Part shown: positions 1-8,843 of the stretch, in pieces | How positions within the stretch are numbered: position 1 is the first letter of the stretch | Layout: each line of letters begins with the position of its first letter | Origin: RYN-230 sp963770535 | GTDB lineage: Bacteria > Actinomycetota > Actinomycetes > Streptosporangiales > Streptosporangiaceae | DNA length: 64,000 nucleotides | Reading direction: 5' to 3' | Assembly (NCBI GenBank): GCA_963770535.1 | Contig: CAVYPZ010000003.1 | Coordinates: forward strand, 3,534,001-3,598,000 | Program-made: the position numbers and the translations under genes | The notes under the pieces: generated by a model | Seen by the model: only the letters and a program-made list of their open reading frames with translations | The model's database searches: none | What the model was told of the DNA's origin: nothing

Positions 1-411
1 CGCGTCCGCCGCCCTGGTGAAGTGGGCCACGAGCCCGCTCTGCGGCGGCTTGTTGTAGTACGGCGTGACCAGGAGCAGTCCCGACGCCCCGGCACGCTCG
101 GCCTGGCGGGCCAGCTCGCAGGTGTGCGCGGTGTCGTTGGTGCCGGCCCCGGCCACGATGGCGGCCCGGTCGCCGACCGCCTCGATCACGGCACGGAGCA
201 GCCGTTCCTTCTCGGCATCCGTGGTGGTCGGCGACTCGCCGGTGGTCCCGCTGATCACGAGGCCGTCGTTGCGCATCTCGTTGACCAGGTAGGTGGCGAG
301 GCGGGCGGCCCCGTCGTAGTCGACGCCGCCGTCGGGGGTCATCGGCGTGATCATGGCGGTCAGCATCCGGCCAAACGGGGCATCCGCGGTGGCGGGCTGG
401 GTTGCTGTCAT
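1..411 (-). CDS. dapA: 4-hydroxy-tetrahydrodipicolinate synthase, 5' part only (cut by window edge)
   Basis: The first 137 codons of a DapA-type aldolase (pyruvate + aspartate semialdehyde, lysine/diaminopimelate branch, cytosol). Reading from the ATG at 411 it shows the class I aldolase hallmarks: the SGTTGE motif, then VAGAGTN, then LLVTPYYNKPPQ, in the order and spacing of the family. The Schiff-base lysine and the rest of the barrel lie outside the window to the left. The 190 bases between this start and the next gene (412-601) hold no gene and presumably carry its promoter. A related N-acetylneuraminate-lyase-type aldolase cannot be fully excluded from a partial sequence, but the motifs fit DapA best. 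Confidence 0.9.
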   Translation of the reverse strand, partial: MTATQPATADAPFGRMLTAMITPMTPDGGVDYDGAARLATYLVNEMRNDGLVISGTTGESPTTTDAEKERLLRAVIEAVGDRAAIVAGAGTNDTAHTCELARQAERAGASGLLLVTPYYNKPPQSGLVAHFTRAADA

Positions 412-601
412 GAACCGAACGCTACCGGGCTATGGCACGCCGGGGCCACCGCGCCCCGCCTCCGGTCATGGTGAAGACGCGGTGACGTGAGCTCGGGGGT
501 ACCCACGTCAACCGCGTCTATCTAGGTATCGGCCTGGGCAGCCAAGGTGTTACGCAGTGTGATGAAGATTCTTTTCTGCGTGTCCAGGGGCGGGCCGGGG
601 C

Positions 602-2443
602 TCAGCGGGTGCGGGGGCGCTTCTGCAGCCACCCCGCCAGCGCGGCCGCGCCGGCCACCCCCAGCCCGCCCGCGGTCTTCGCCGCATAGGCGGGCGAGAG
701 CCGGCCGAAACCCTCGAGCGGCCCGCTCCGGCGCGCACCCGGCGGCATCTCGAAGACGCCCGGGTCCGGTTCCCCCGCGACGAGGTCACGCATCTCGTGG
801 CACATCACCGGCCGGTCCCCGGCGAAGCTCTGCACACGGAGCAGGACGGCCAGCTCCGGATCAACGACCGCCTCCACCCGGCTGACCGGGCCCTCCAGGA
901 AGCCGAAGTCCGCGTCGCCCGGATCCGGGTCCCGGGGGAGGCCAGCCCGGGCCCGGTCCGCCGCGGTCGCGATCGCCGCCCTCCAGCCCGCGCTGGCCCG
1001 GTCTGTCCCCCGGTCCGCTGCCACCTGCAGGCCACGGCGGCCGCCCACCTCGGTCTCGCCGCCCGCCCGCAGCGTGAAGCGGGCCAGCAGCCAGGCCGGA
1101 TCGGCGAGCCGGGCCAGCTCGCGGGCCAGCGGCAGCGCGTCCCAGTAGGTGACCTTCGTCCCGCGGACCAGCCACTGGTGTTCCCCATCGCAGGCGGTGG
1201 TGACCGGGTCGGACGGCGAGCCGCCGCCCAGCGTGTTGACCCGGTAGCGGCCGGGGACGGCCAGCTGCAGGCGGATGAGCCTGGAGGTGTTTTCCACCCG
1301 GCTGGTCATGGCGTCCCACACCGCGTCCGGCCCCAGGACGCCGTCCACGGCCGCCGGCAGGGACTCCCGCACCCGGGCCGCCGCGCGGAGGAGGAACTCG
1401 CCGTCGAGCCACTCGCGGACCTGGGCGGTGAAGGCCTGCGCTGGCCGCCCGGTCCGGTGCAGCAGGTTGACCAGGTCATCGCCCGCGGGCTCCCAGGGCC
1501 CGGCCGCGGGCCCGGCACGGCCCGGCATCGGGCCGGCCGCGTCGCCGCGGGCCGGCCGTCCCGGCGAGGGCCAGTGCCGGACCGCGAACCCGAGGGCGGC
1601 CGCGGTGACGCCCGCAGCGGCCCGCACCGCGTCCCCCGGCAGCCCCGGCAGGCTGACCCCGGGACCGGTGAACGGGATCTCGGCCTCCTCGACCGGCAGG
1701 CCGGGCGGCGGCCGGAACTGCCCGGGATCCGCGGCCTGGGGCGGGTCGGGCCGCACCCCGGACATCTCGATGACCTTCAGCGGCTGCCCGTCGAGGGACT
1801 GCTCCTCACGGAGCAGGATGCCGAGTTCCGCATCTACGGTCGCCACCACCTGGTCAGGGCGCCGCTCAGGCCGGCGGTCCGCGATGAGCCGGGGCCGGGC
1901 CACCACGCGGTGCACCGCGCGGCCGCCGGCGCCCTGCGCGCCCGGTCCGCCCGTCCCCGTGCTGCCCTCCCCCGTGCTGCCCTCCCCCGGTCCGCCCTCC
2001 CCCGTGCTGCCCTCCCCCGTGCTGCCCAGCCCCGTGGCCGCGGCGAGCTCGAGGCTGTAGCGGCTGAGCAGCACCGCCGGGGTCAGCAACTCCTCGAACG
2101 GTGACCCCGGGCCGGCGGCTGGCCTGCGCACTGCCCGGCGCGGTGGCAGCGGGGGCTTGTCCTCCGCGTCCGCCCCGGCCTCCCAGGGCTGCCCCGCCAC
2201 GATGACCCAGGCGGTCTCGCCGTCACAGACCTCGAGCACCTGCCCGGGATCGGGGCCCCGGCTGATGCGGTATTTCCCGCCCGGCGCGATCAGCAGCCGG
2301 TAGCTGGCCTCCGGCCCCGTCGGAGCAGGCTCACGCATGTCCGTCACCGTCACCGTCGCGGACAGGCTGAGCGTGGCCCAGTCGGCCCGGTGCATGAGGG
2401 CGACCACATCCGGCAGGGCCGCGGACTCGGGTGATGGCGCCAT
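602..2443 (-). CDS. Duplicated LolA-like domain protein, function unknown
   Basis: A 613-residue protein I cannot assign to a known pathway. Two halves look alike. Residues about 15-260 and 330-590 each contain a GKYRIS/GRYRVN strand, a CDGE(T/H)xW motif, and a later segment of the type V(D)xELxxLLRxQSxxGxPxxxxEM followed by a DPGxF motif. That layout resembles the LolA/LppX-type outer-membrane-lipoprotein-sorting fold, which binds lipid. The first half is interrupted by a low-complexity stretch of 5-residue GSTGE-type units (DNA 1953-2034, 15-bp period). No signal peptide is visible; the C-terminus has a short Ala/Gly-rich hydrophobic run. It starts 50 bp downstream of the di-iron protein on the same strand, so the two are probably co-transcribed. 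Confidence 0.6.
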   Translation of the reverse strand: MAPSPESAALPDVVALMHRADWATLSLSATVTVTDMREPAPTGPEASYRLLIAPGGKYRISRGPDPGQVLEVCDGETAWVIVAGQPWEAGADAEDKPPLPPRRAVRRPAAGPGSPFEELLTPAVLLSRYSLELAAATGLGSTGEGSTGEGGPGEGSTGEGSTGTGGPGAQGAGGRAVHRVVARPRLIADRRPERRPDQVVATVDAELGILLREEQSLDGQPLKVIEMSGVRPDPPQAADPGQFRPPPGLPVEEAEIPFTGPGVSLPGLPGDAVRAAAGVTAAALGFAVRHWPSPGRPARGDAAGPMPGRAGPAAGPWEPAGDDLVNLLHRTGRPAQAFTAQVREWLDGEFLLRAAARVRESLPAAVDGVLGPDAVWDAMTSRVENTSRLIRLQLAVPGRYRVNTLGGGSPSDPVTTACDGEHQWLVRGTKVTYWDALPLARELARLADPAWLLARFTLRAGGETEVGGRRGLQVAADRGTDRASAGWRAAIATAADRARAGLPRDPDPGDADFGFLEGPVSRVEAVVDPELAVLLRVQSFAGDRPVMCHEMRDLVAGEPDPGVFEMPPGARRSGPLEGFGRLSPAYAAKTAGGLGVAGAAALAGWLQKRPRTR

Positions 2444-2493
2444 GGCGGCCTCCGGCCGGGGATTTCAGCAGGCCGTGATCAGAACACGGCCAT

Positions 2494-3540
2494 CTAGAAC
2501 ACCGGGATGATGTCCTCGGGATTGATGTCGTCGGCCACGTCCACGCCCTCGATGTCGAGTTCGGGGATGGCCGGGAAGTCGATCCCCCACCGGGTCACGA
2601 TGGCCCGGACCCTGGCCATCGCCACCCGCCAGTTCTCGGCCTGCTCATCGTAGGAGAGCACGCCCAGCCCGGCGTCCCGGGCGTGGCCCATCAGCACCCG
2701 GTGGTTGGCCAGGAAGTACGGCGGCAGCTCCCAGAACCCCCCGGTGCCGCCCGGCGGCTCCCACAAGATCATCGACAGGAAGACGAAGCCGGCCCTCAGC
2801 TGCCGGGTGATCAGCCCCCTCACCTCGTCGGTGAGCCCGGGCCACTGCGAGTCCAGGATCGTCATGCAGATCTGGAGGTGACGTGACTCGTCCCGGCCGA
2901 TCCGGTGGAACATCTCGCTGAACACCGGGTGCGTGGTTCCCGACGCCATCCCGCGGAACAGGGTGGACGCGGCCATCTCGCCCATCATGAAGCTGGTGAA
3001 CAGGACGGCGAGGGAGTACTTGCCGACGGCCTTGGTGTAGCCGGTCCAGTACCGCCCGCCGTTGTGGTAGAGCCAGCCGATGTTGTTGTGCGCGGCGCGC
3101 TCCAGGTCGGTCCGCGGCGACCAGTCCAGCGGGCCGCCGGGCCAGAGCCGGGCGATGCTGCGCTGGCAGCACTCCTCGTGGTTCATCTCGTCCCGGGTGA
3201 TCGAGAAGAAGCACTTGCGGACGGGGTCTTCTTCGTGCTGCTCGAAGGCGTGGATGGTGGCCCGGGCGAATACCGCCGGGCCCGACGCGTCGAAGTTGGC
3301 CAGCACCGCGAACCAGTACATGATGCCCAGCCGCTGCTCTTCGGTGAAGTCCTCCGCGCGCAGCCCGTCCCAGGGCAGGTCGGCCGGGTTCCAGGCGGCC
3401 ACCTTGGATTTCTCGTAGATGGCGGCCAGCTTCTCGGTCTCGACCCGCCACTCCATCGGGTAGATGTTGGGCTGCGGGATCTCCGGCGCGGGCCAGAAAC
3501 CGTCTTCGGGGATGACCAGCGCATCGTCGCGTTCTGCCAC
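2494..3540 (-). CDS. Ferritin-like di-iron protein (R2/AurF-like oxygenase superfamily)
   Basis: A 348-residue protein with a complete carboxylate-bridged di-iron ligand pattern: a first helix Glu (HAFEQHE), then DEMNHEE (ExxH), then GEMAAS, then GRDESRH (ExxH). This spacing is that of ribonucleotide-reductase R2, AurF N-oxygenases and related oxygenases. Which reaction it catalyses cannot be read from the sequence. I take the GTG at 3540 as start because GGAG lies about 8 bases upstream and the longer open frame runs into the cobalamin riboswitch on the other strand. It heads a likely two-gene unit with the LolA-like gene. It diverges from the B12 importer, but nothing shows a functional link. 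Confidence 0.6.
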   Translation of the reverse strand: MAERDDALVIPEDGFWPAPEIPQPNIYPMEWRVETEKLAAIYEKSKVAAWNPADLPWDGLRAEDFTEEQRLGIMYWFAVLANFDASGPAVFARATIHAFEQHEEDPVRKCFFSITRDEMNHEECCQRSIARLWPGGPLDWSPRTDLERAAHNNIGWLYHNGGRYWTGYTKAVGKYSLAVLFTSFMMGEMAASTLFRGMASGTTHPVFSEMFHRIGRDESRHLQICMTILDSQWPGLTDEVRGLITRQLRAGFVFLSMILWEPPGGTGGFWELPPYFLANHRVLMGHARDAGLGVLSYDEQAENWRVAMARVRAIVTRWGIDFPAIPELDIEGVDVADDINPEDIIPVF

Positions 3541-3611
3541 GTTCTGTCTCCGTCCAGGGTCACCGGGCGACTGGGACAAGCGTACGGCGGCCGCGCTCAT
3601 CGAGGCGGGCT

Positions 3612-3770
3612 GCGGTATGGTACGCCTGTCCCGGGTGGCCCGGGACGGCGTGGAGCCCAGCGAAGCCGGTGCGATTCCGGCGCTGTCCCGCAACGGTGAT
3701 GCCCCGGACGGTGGTGCCCGGCCAGGGGATGAGCCCGGACGCCTGGCCCGTGCCGACGACCTGTCCTCGG
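3612..3770 (+). promoter_or_regulatory. Cobalamin (AdoCbl) riboswitch
   Basis: The aptamer core is directly readable: GAAGCCGGTGCGATTCCGGC followed by GCTGTCCCGCAACGGTGA (the B12-box region), a variable arm, then GAGCCCGGACGCCTGGCCCG, matching the conserved order of the cobalamin riboswitch family. The upstream part (from about 3612) should form P1-P3; exact ends are estimated. It lies in the leader of btuF and should reduce translation or transcription of the importer when adenosylcobalamin is plentiful. The opposite-strand reading frame across this region is therefore not coding. Confidence 0.9.
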
Positions 3771-3822
3771 AGGAAGGGCGGTTCGTCCGGGGTCCAGCCT
3801 GGGTCCCGTGGCGGGCGCCGCA

Positions 3823-3844
3823 ATCCTCTGGGCCCACGGAGGAT
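3823..3844 (+). promoter_or_regulatory. Hairpin that sequesters the btuF ribosome-binding site
   Basis: ATCCTC (3823-3828) pairs exactly with GAGGAT (3839-3844) around a TGGGCCCACG loop that can extend the stem. The right arm contains the GGAGG Shine-Dalgarno of btuF, six bases before its ATG. This is a plausible expression platform for the riboswitch, working by blocking translation. Inferred from sequence only. Confidence 0.6.
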
Positions 3845-3848
3845 GATC

Positions 3849-4835
3849 ATGCGGTCCCTGACCCGCCGCTTTCCCGTCCTCGCGGCAGCCGCCGCGCTGA
3901 CCGTGACCGCTGCCGCGTGCAGCGGCACCCAGGTCAGCGACACGGGGGCCAGTAACACGGGCGCCACCTCGGGAACGGCTACCTCCGCCGTGGCGGGGGG
4001 CCAGGCCTTCCCCGTCTCCCTCCGGGCGGCCAACGGCACCGTGAAGGTGGCGTCGCGCCCGCGCGCGATCGTGTCCCTCTCCCCCACCGCGACCGAGATG
4101 CTGTACGCGATCGGCGCGGGGAGCCAGGTCAAGGCCGTCGATTCGCTGTCGGACTACCCGCCGCAGGCGCCGCGCACCAAGCTGTCCGCCTACCAGCCCA
4201 ACGTCGAGGCGATCGTCGCGGAAAAGCCGGACCTGGTGGTGGAGTCGGGTGACACCGGGCAGCTGACCAAGCGCCTGGCCGCGTTCTCGGTCCCGGTCCT
4301 CGAGCTGCCCGCGCCGACCAGGATCGCCGGGGAGTACACGGAGTTTGAGCAGCTCGGCCGGGTCACCGGGCATCTCGCCCAGGCCCGGCTGGAGGTGGCC
4401 CGGCTGCGCACCCAGCTGCACCAGATCGCCGCCGCGGCGCCGCATCACGCCAGGCCGCTGACGTACTACTACGAGCTGGACCAGACCTACTACTCGGTGA
4501 CCTCGGCCACGTTCGTGGGCCAGCTGCTCGCCCTGCTCGGCATGAAGAGCATCGCGGACCAGGCGTCCGGCGCGGCCAAGTCGGGTGGTTACCCGCAGCT
4601 GTCCGCGGAGTACATCATCAAGGCCAACCCGGACTACATCATCCTGGCCGACACGCTCTGCTGCCATCAGGACGCTGCCACCGTCGCCAGGCGGCCCGGC
4701 TGGTCCGGCCTGGCCGCGGTCAAGGACGGCCATGTCATCGGGCTCAACGACGACATCGCCTCCCGGTGGGGGCCGCGGGTTACCGACCTGCTGCGCACCG
4801 TCGAAACCGCGATCTCCAAGGGCAGCAGCGGGTGA
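3849..4835 (+). CDS. btuF: Cobalamin ABC transporter substrate-binding lipoprotein (BtuF-type)
   Basis: A 328-residue exported binding protein. MRSLTRR precedes a hydrophobic segment ending in a lipobox with Cys24 (TAAAC), so it is a membrane-anchored lipoprotein. The remainder has the helical-backbone (BtuF/FhuD) fold: VSLSPTATEMLYAIGAG, then KPDLVVESG, then NPDYIILAD and a final RWGPRVTDLL. The ATG at 3849 is chosen over ATG 3843 because GGAGG (3838-3842) gives six bases of spacing. Its position behind a cobalamin riboswitch identifies the ligand class as a corrinoid. The stop overlaps the GTG of the permease gene (GTGA), so the two are translationally coupled. Confidence 0.85.
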   Translation: MRSLTRRFPVLAAAAALTVTAAACSGTQVSDTGASNTGATSGTATSAVAGGQAFPVSLRAANGTVKVASRPRAIVSLSPTATEMLYAIGAGSQVKAVDSLSDYPPQAPRTKLSAYQPNVEAIVAEKPDLVVESGDTGQLTKRLAAFSVPVLELPAPTRIAGEYTEFEQLGRVTGHLAQARLEVARLRTQLHQIAAAAPHHARPLTYYYELDQTYYSVTSATFVGQLLALLGMKSIADQASGAAKSGGYPQLSAEYIIKANPDYIILADTLCCHQDAATVARRPGWSGLAAVKDGHVIGLNDDIASRWGPRVTDLLRTVETAISKGSSG

Positions 4836-6087
4836 AGTCAGCCGAGCGCGGCCAGGCCGGGGCAGCGGCCACGGGGACAGCGGCCACGGGGACAGCGGCC
4901 ACCGGGTCAGCGGCCACCGGGACGCCCGCTGCCGGGACGCCCGCCGACAGGACGCCGCCCACCGGGACGCCGGTGCCATCACCCGCTCCTGCGACCACCG
5001 CTCCCGTCACCGCCGCTCCCGTCAGCACCGCCGGCCCCGCCACCACGAGCCGCGCCGCCCGCGCCACGCTGGCTGCCGCCGTCCTGCTCCTGATCGCGCT
5101 GGCCGTAGGCGTGTCGGTCGGCCGGCCGGCCTGTCCCTCCCGGACGTGGCGGGGGCCCTGATCACCAGGCTGCCGTGGCACCCGGCCGTCAGCGTGCCCG
5201 CCCTCGACACGGACATCGTCTGGCAGATCCGGCTGCCCCGGGTGGTACTCGGCGCGCTGGTGGGGGCCATGCTGGCCGGGGGCGGCGCCGCGTACCAGGG
5301 GGTCTTCCGCAACCCGCTGGCCGATCCCTACCTGCTCGGCGTGGCGGCCGGCGGCGGGCTCGGCGCCACCATCGTGATCGTCGCGGGCGGCAGCCCGGAG
5401 CTGCTCCCGCCGGCCGCGTTCGCCGGGGCGGCGGGCGCGGTGGCGCTGACCTACGTGCTGGGCGCGGGGGCCGGCCGCACCCAGCCGGGCGGCGGCCGGG
5501 GGATGGGCGGCGCCACCGGGTCCATCCTGCTGGCCGGGGTGGCGGTGGCCGCGCTGCTCACCGCGGTGCAGACGTACCTGCAGCAGCAGCACTCCCAGAC
5601 GCTCCAGGCCGTGTACTCGTGGATCCTCGGCGGGCTGTCGCAGGCCACCTGGTCGGATGTCACGATGATCCTGCCGTACGTGATCGTGGCGGCCGGGATC
5701 CTGCTGGCCCACCGGCGGCTGCTCGACGTGCTGCGGATCGGCGAGACCGAGGCGGGCAGCCTGGGGGTGGACGTGGCCCGGCTGCGGCTGGCCGTGGTCA
5801 TGGCGGCCACCCTGGGCACCGCGGCGGCGGTCTCGGTCAGCGGGCTGATCGGCTTCGTCGGCATCATCGTCCCGCACACGGTGCGGCTGGCGGCCGGGGC
5901 GAGCTACCGGATCGTGCTCCCGGTGTCGATGATCGGCGGTGCGGCGTTCCTGGTCCTGGCCGACGTGCTGGCCCGCACCGTGCAGTCCCCCGACGAGGTG
6001 CCGATCGGCGTGATCACCGCCCTGGCCGGCGCCCCGTTCTTCCTGTTTATCCTGCACAGCCGCAGAGCGCGGCAGGAGCTGGCGTGA
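4832..6087 (+). pseudogene. btuC: Cobalamin ABC transporter permease (BtuC-type), frame broken at a (GGCC)3 tract
   Basis: A FecCD/BtuC-family permease split over two frames. Frame 1 starts at GTG 4832 (overlapping the btuF stop), encodes a low-complexity N-terminus of ATGTA-type 5-residue repeats, a first membrane helix, and reads to SVGRPA before going out of frame. The rest of the permease (AGLSLPDVAG onward, with RLPRVVLGALVGAML, GGAAYQGVFRNPLADP, SGLIGFVGIIVPH and ADVLART) is in the next frame to 6087. The break falls in GGCCGGCCGGCC at 5120-5131; adding one GGCC unit would restore VSVGRPAGLSLPDV exactly. It is either a 4-bp slippage or a sequence error; everything after it is intact, which favours recent or artefactual loss. 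Confidence 0.8.
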
Positions 6088-6899
6088 TCTCGTTCCAGCG
6101 GGTCGGCGTCCGGTACGGCAGCGCGCAGGCGCTGGCTGGGGTCAGCGAGCAGGTCCCGGCCGGACAGTGGCTGGGCATCATCGGCCGCAACGGAACCGGC
6201 AAGTCGACTCTCCTGCGCGCGGCCGCGAGACTCGTGGGGCATGAGGGGACGGTCACGATCGGCGGGGAACCGACCGCGGGGATGAGCCGCCGCGCCCTGG
6301 CCCGGCGCGTCGCGTACGTCCCCCAGCTGCCCGAACTGCCCCCGGACATGACGGCCCTGGATTACGTGCTGCTGGGCCGGACCCCGCACATCAGCTACCT
6401 GGGCACCGAGACGCAGGCCGACCGGGAGATCTGCGCCGGGTTGCTGGACCGGATGGAGCTGGCCCCGATGGCCGGCCGCAGGCTCGGCACCCTGTCCGGC
6501 GGCGAGCTGCAGCGGGCTGTGCTGGCCCGGGCCCTGGCCCAGGACGCCCCGGTGCTCCTGCTCGACGAGCCGACCAGCGCCCTGGACCTGGGCCGCCGGG
6601 TGGCGGCCCTGGAACTGGTGGACGAGCTGCGCCGGGAGCGCTCGCTGACCGTGCTCTCGGTGGTGCACGACCTCACGCTGGCGGGGCAGTTCGCGGACCG
6701 GCTGCTGCTGCTGGACGGCGGGCGGGTCGCGGTCGCCGGGGATCCGGCCAGCGTCCTGCGCGACGATGTGCTGCACCGTCACTTCGGGGCTTCCCTGCAG
6801 GTGCTGACCACGCCGGACGGGGAGCGCGTGGTCACCTCGCGGCGCCGCGGTCCCGGGCCGGCCGGCCAGGCGGTCAGACGCCCAGGCCCCGGCCGATGA
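6084..6899 (+). CDS. btuD: Cobalamin ABC transporter ATP-binding protein (BtuD-type)
   Basis: A 271-residue ABC ATPase that should power corrinoid import with BtuF and BtuC at the membrane. It has Walker A GRNGTGKST, Q-loop YVPQLPELP, signature LSGGELQRAVLARALAQ, Walker B VLLLDEPTSALD and the switch histidine in SVVHDLTLAG. The GTG at 6084 overlaps the permease stop (GTGA), making btuF-btuC-btuD a tightly coupled unit under the riboswitch. The last 26 bases overlap the convergent acyl-CoA dehydrogenase gene; the Arg/Pro-rich tail is probably dispensable. Confidence 0.9.
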   Translation: MISFQRVGVRYGSAQALAGVSEQVPAGQWLGIIGRNGTGKSTLLRAAARLVGHEGTVTIGGEPTAGMSRRALARRVAYVPQLPELPPDMTALDYVLLGRTPHISYLGTETQADREICAGLLDRMELAPMAGRRLGTLSGGELQRAVLARALAQDAPVLLLDEPTSALDLGRRVAALELVDELRRERSLTVLSVVHDLTLAGQFADRLLLLDGGRVAVAGDPASVLRDDVLHRHFGASLQVLTTPDGERVVTSRRRGPGPAGQAVRRPGPGR

Positions 6900-8016
6900 T
6901 TTCCTTCATGATCTCGGTGGTCCCGCCGAAGATCGTCTGCACCCGGCTGTCCCCGAACGCCCGGGCCACGGGGTACTCGGCCATGTAGCCATAGCCGCCG
7001 AAAAGCTGGACGCACCGGTCCACGACCCGGTTGCACAGCTCGGTGTCCCACCACTTGACCATGGACGCATCGGTGTTGGACAGCTCGCCGCCGGTGTGCT
7101 GCATCACGGCACGGTCGGTGAACGCGCGGGCCACGGCCAGCTCGGTGGCCATCTCGGCGAGCACGAAGCGGTTGTGCTGGAAGCTGCCGATGGGCCTGCC
7201 GAAGGCCTGCCGCTCCTTGCAGTAGGTCAGCGTGTCCTGGAACACCTTCTCCGCGGCCGCCAGCGCCGTGGCGCCGATCGACACCCGCTCCCGGGGCAGG
7301 TTCTGCATGAGCGCGACGAAGCCGCCGCCCTCCTCGCCGAGCATGTTGCCGGCGGGCACGGTCACGTCGGAGAAGAACAGCTCCGAGGTGTCCTGCGCGT
7401 GCATGCCGACCTTCTCCAGGTTCCGGCCCCGGGTGAAGCCGTCCATGCCGCGCTCCACCACGAGCAGGCTGATCCCCCGGTGCCCGGCGTCCGGATCGGT
7501 CCGGGCCACCACGATGACCAGGTCGGCCAGCTGCCCGTTGGAGATGAAGGTCTTCTGCCCGTTGAGCAGGTAGCTGTCCCCGTCGCGGACGGCCGTGGTG
7601 CGGATGCCCTGCAGGTCGCTGCCCGCGCCGGGCTCGCTCATCGCGATGGCCGTGATGATCTCACCCGAGCAGTACCCCGGCAGCCAGCGCTCCCGCTGCT
7701 CCGGCGTGCACAGCCGGAGGAAGTACTGGCCGTTGATGTCGTTGTGCACCGCGAAGCCCGGCCCCGTGGCCCCGGCCCGGGCGAACTCCTCATCCAGGAT
7801 CAGGTAGAAGCGGTAGTCCGGGTTGCCCCCGCCGCCATACTTCTCGTCCACGTCGATGCCGAGCAGGCCCGCCCGCCCGGCGGCCAGCCAGACGTCGCGG
7901 GACACCATCCCGTCCCGCTCCCACTGGGCGTGGTAAGGGGTTACCTCGCGGGCGATGAACTCCCGCACCATCTCCCGGAACGCATCATGGTCAGGGCCGA
8001 AAATGTCGCGGTCCAT
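6874..8016 (-). CDS. Acyl-CoA dehydrogenase
   Basis: A 380-residue FAD-dependent acyl-CoA dehydrogenase, the usual length for the family. It has the N-terminal helical domain, the middle beta domain with AMSEPGAGSD and LNGQKTFISNG, and the C-terminal helical domain with RQAFGRPIGSFQ, the QLFGGYGYM motif and GGTTEIMKE, in which Glu368 is the expected catalytic base. Substrate chain type cannot be read off. It is convergent with btuD (26-bp overlap) and followed upstream by the HNH gene on the same strand with a 40-bp gap, so a functional link is not implied. Confidence 0.92.
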   Translation of the reverse strand: MDRDIFGPDHDAFREMVREFIAREVTPYHAQWERDGMVSRDVWLAAGRAGLLGIDVDEKYGGGGNPDYRFYLILDEEFARAGATGPGFAVHNDINGQYFLRLCTPEQRERWLPGYCSGEIITAIAMSEPGAGSDLQGIRTTAVRDGDSYLLNGQKTFISNGQLADLVIVVARTDPDAGHRGISLLVVERGMDGFTRGRNLEKVGMHAQDTSELFFSDVTVPAGNMLGEEGGGFVALMQNLPRERVSIGATALAAAEKVFQDTLTYCKERQAFGRPIGSFQHNRFVLAEMATELAVARAFTDRAVMQHTGGELSNTDASMVKWWDTELCNRVVDRCVQLFGGYGYMAEYPVARAFGDSRVQTIFGGTTEIMKEIIGRGLGV

Positions 8017-8056
8017 GCCCGCCGCCTCGCTCCCTCGCGCCGGCCTGCCACCCGGA

Positions 8057-8569
8057 TCAGGCGGCGGTGGATTCCGGCAGGTAGGCGGCCCACTGGGGAT
8101 CGCCGTCGTTGGCCGCGCCGATCAGCCGCCAGTGCGCGCCGCGCGGCGCGGCCGGCACCCGGTTCATGGTCCAGCCGAGTTCCTCGACCAGCCGGTCGGC
8201 CTTGCTGTGGTTGCAGCGCATGCATGAGGCCACGCAGTTCTCCCAGGCGTGCGCACCACCCCGGCTGCGCGGGATCACGTGGTCGATGGTCTCCGCCTTG
8301 CGGCCGCAGTACGCGCACAGGTAGTTGTCCCGGCGCATCAGCGCACCCCGGGTCAGCGGCACCCGGCTGCGATGCGGAATCCGGACGTACCGCCGCAACC
8401 TGATCACCGAAGGGGTGACGATAATCAACGAGGAAGAGCGCAACAAGGCACCCTCCGCATCGTCGTGCACGACTTCGGCCTTCTCGCCCAGGACCAGGCA
8501 CACCGCACGCCGCAGGCCGACCGTGGTCAACGGCTCATATGTCACGTTGAGCAGCAGTACCCGTCGCAA
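8057..8569 (-). CDS. HNH endonuclease family protein
   Basis: A 170-residue protein of the small actinobacterial HNH family. The N-terminal part reads RVLLLNVTYEPLTTVGLRRA; the HNH core follows with CAYCGRKAETIDHVIPRSRG, then ENCVASCMRCNHSKAD, giving two Cys pairs and the catalytic His of DHV. I place the start at TTG 8569 because AGGAGG sits five bases upstream and the protein then begins just before the conserved RVLLLN; longer starts run into sequence unlike the family. It is a widespread stand-alone gene, not a mobile homing enzyme as far as context shows. Confidence 0.85.
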   Translation of the reverse strand: MRRVLLLNVTYEPLTTVGLRRAVCLVLGEKAEVVHDDAEGALLRSSSLIIVTPSVIRLRRYVRIPHRSRVPLTRGALMRRDNYLCAYCGRKAETIDHVIPRSRGGAHAWENCVASCMRCNHSKADRLVEELGWTMNRVPAAPRGAHWRLIGAANDGDPQWAAYLPESTAA

Positions 8570-8843
8570 GCCCGCCTCCTGCCTGGTGCGGTAGGCAAGC
8601 ACTAGTGTGCCGGGCCGGCCCCTGGGAGTCCAGGCAGGCCCCTGGGTTTCCCGGGACGCCGGGTTCCCGGCGGGCACCGGACTGCAGGGAAACACAGTGT
8701 GCGAGCCAATGACAGGGTAACTGGCGTTGCCCGCGCAGGCATAACGCCGGCGTGGCGGGCGGGCAAAATGTCCGGGTGATGCCACCTGCGCTGCTCACCG
8801 GGCACGTGCCACGGCAGGTGCGCTGCTCCCTTACAGTGCGATC

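Noticed and set aside
3541..3837. N-terminal extension of the di-iron protein reading frame
   Set aside because: It runs antisense through the cobalamin riboswitch, has no family likeness and a well-placed GGAG-GTG start exists at 3540.
8057..8569. HNH gene as a homing or mobile endonuclease
   Set aside because: It is a common stand-alone actinobacterial gene with normal codon use and no intron or intein signs around it.
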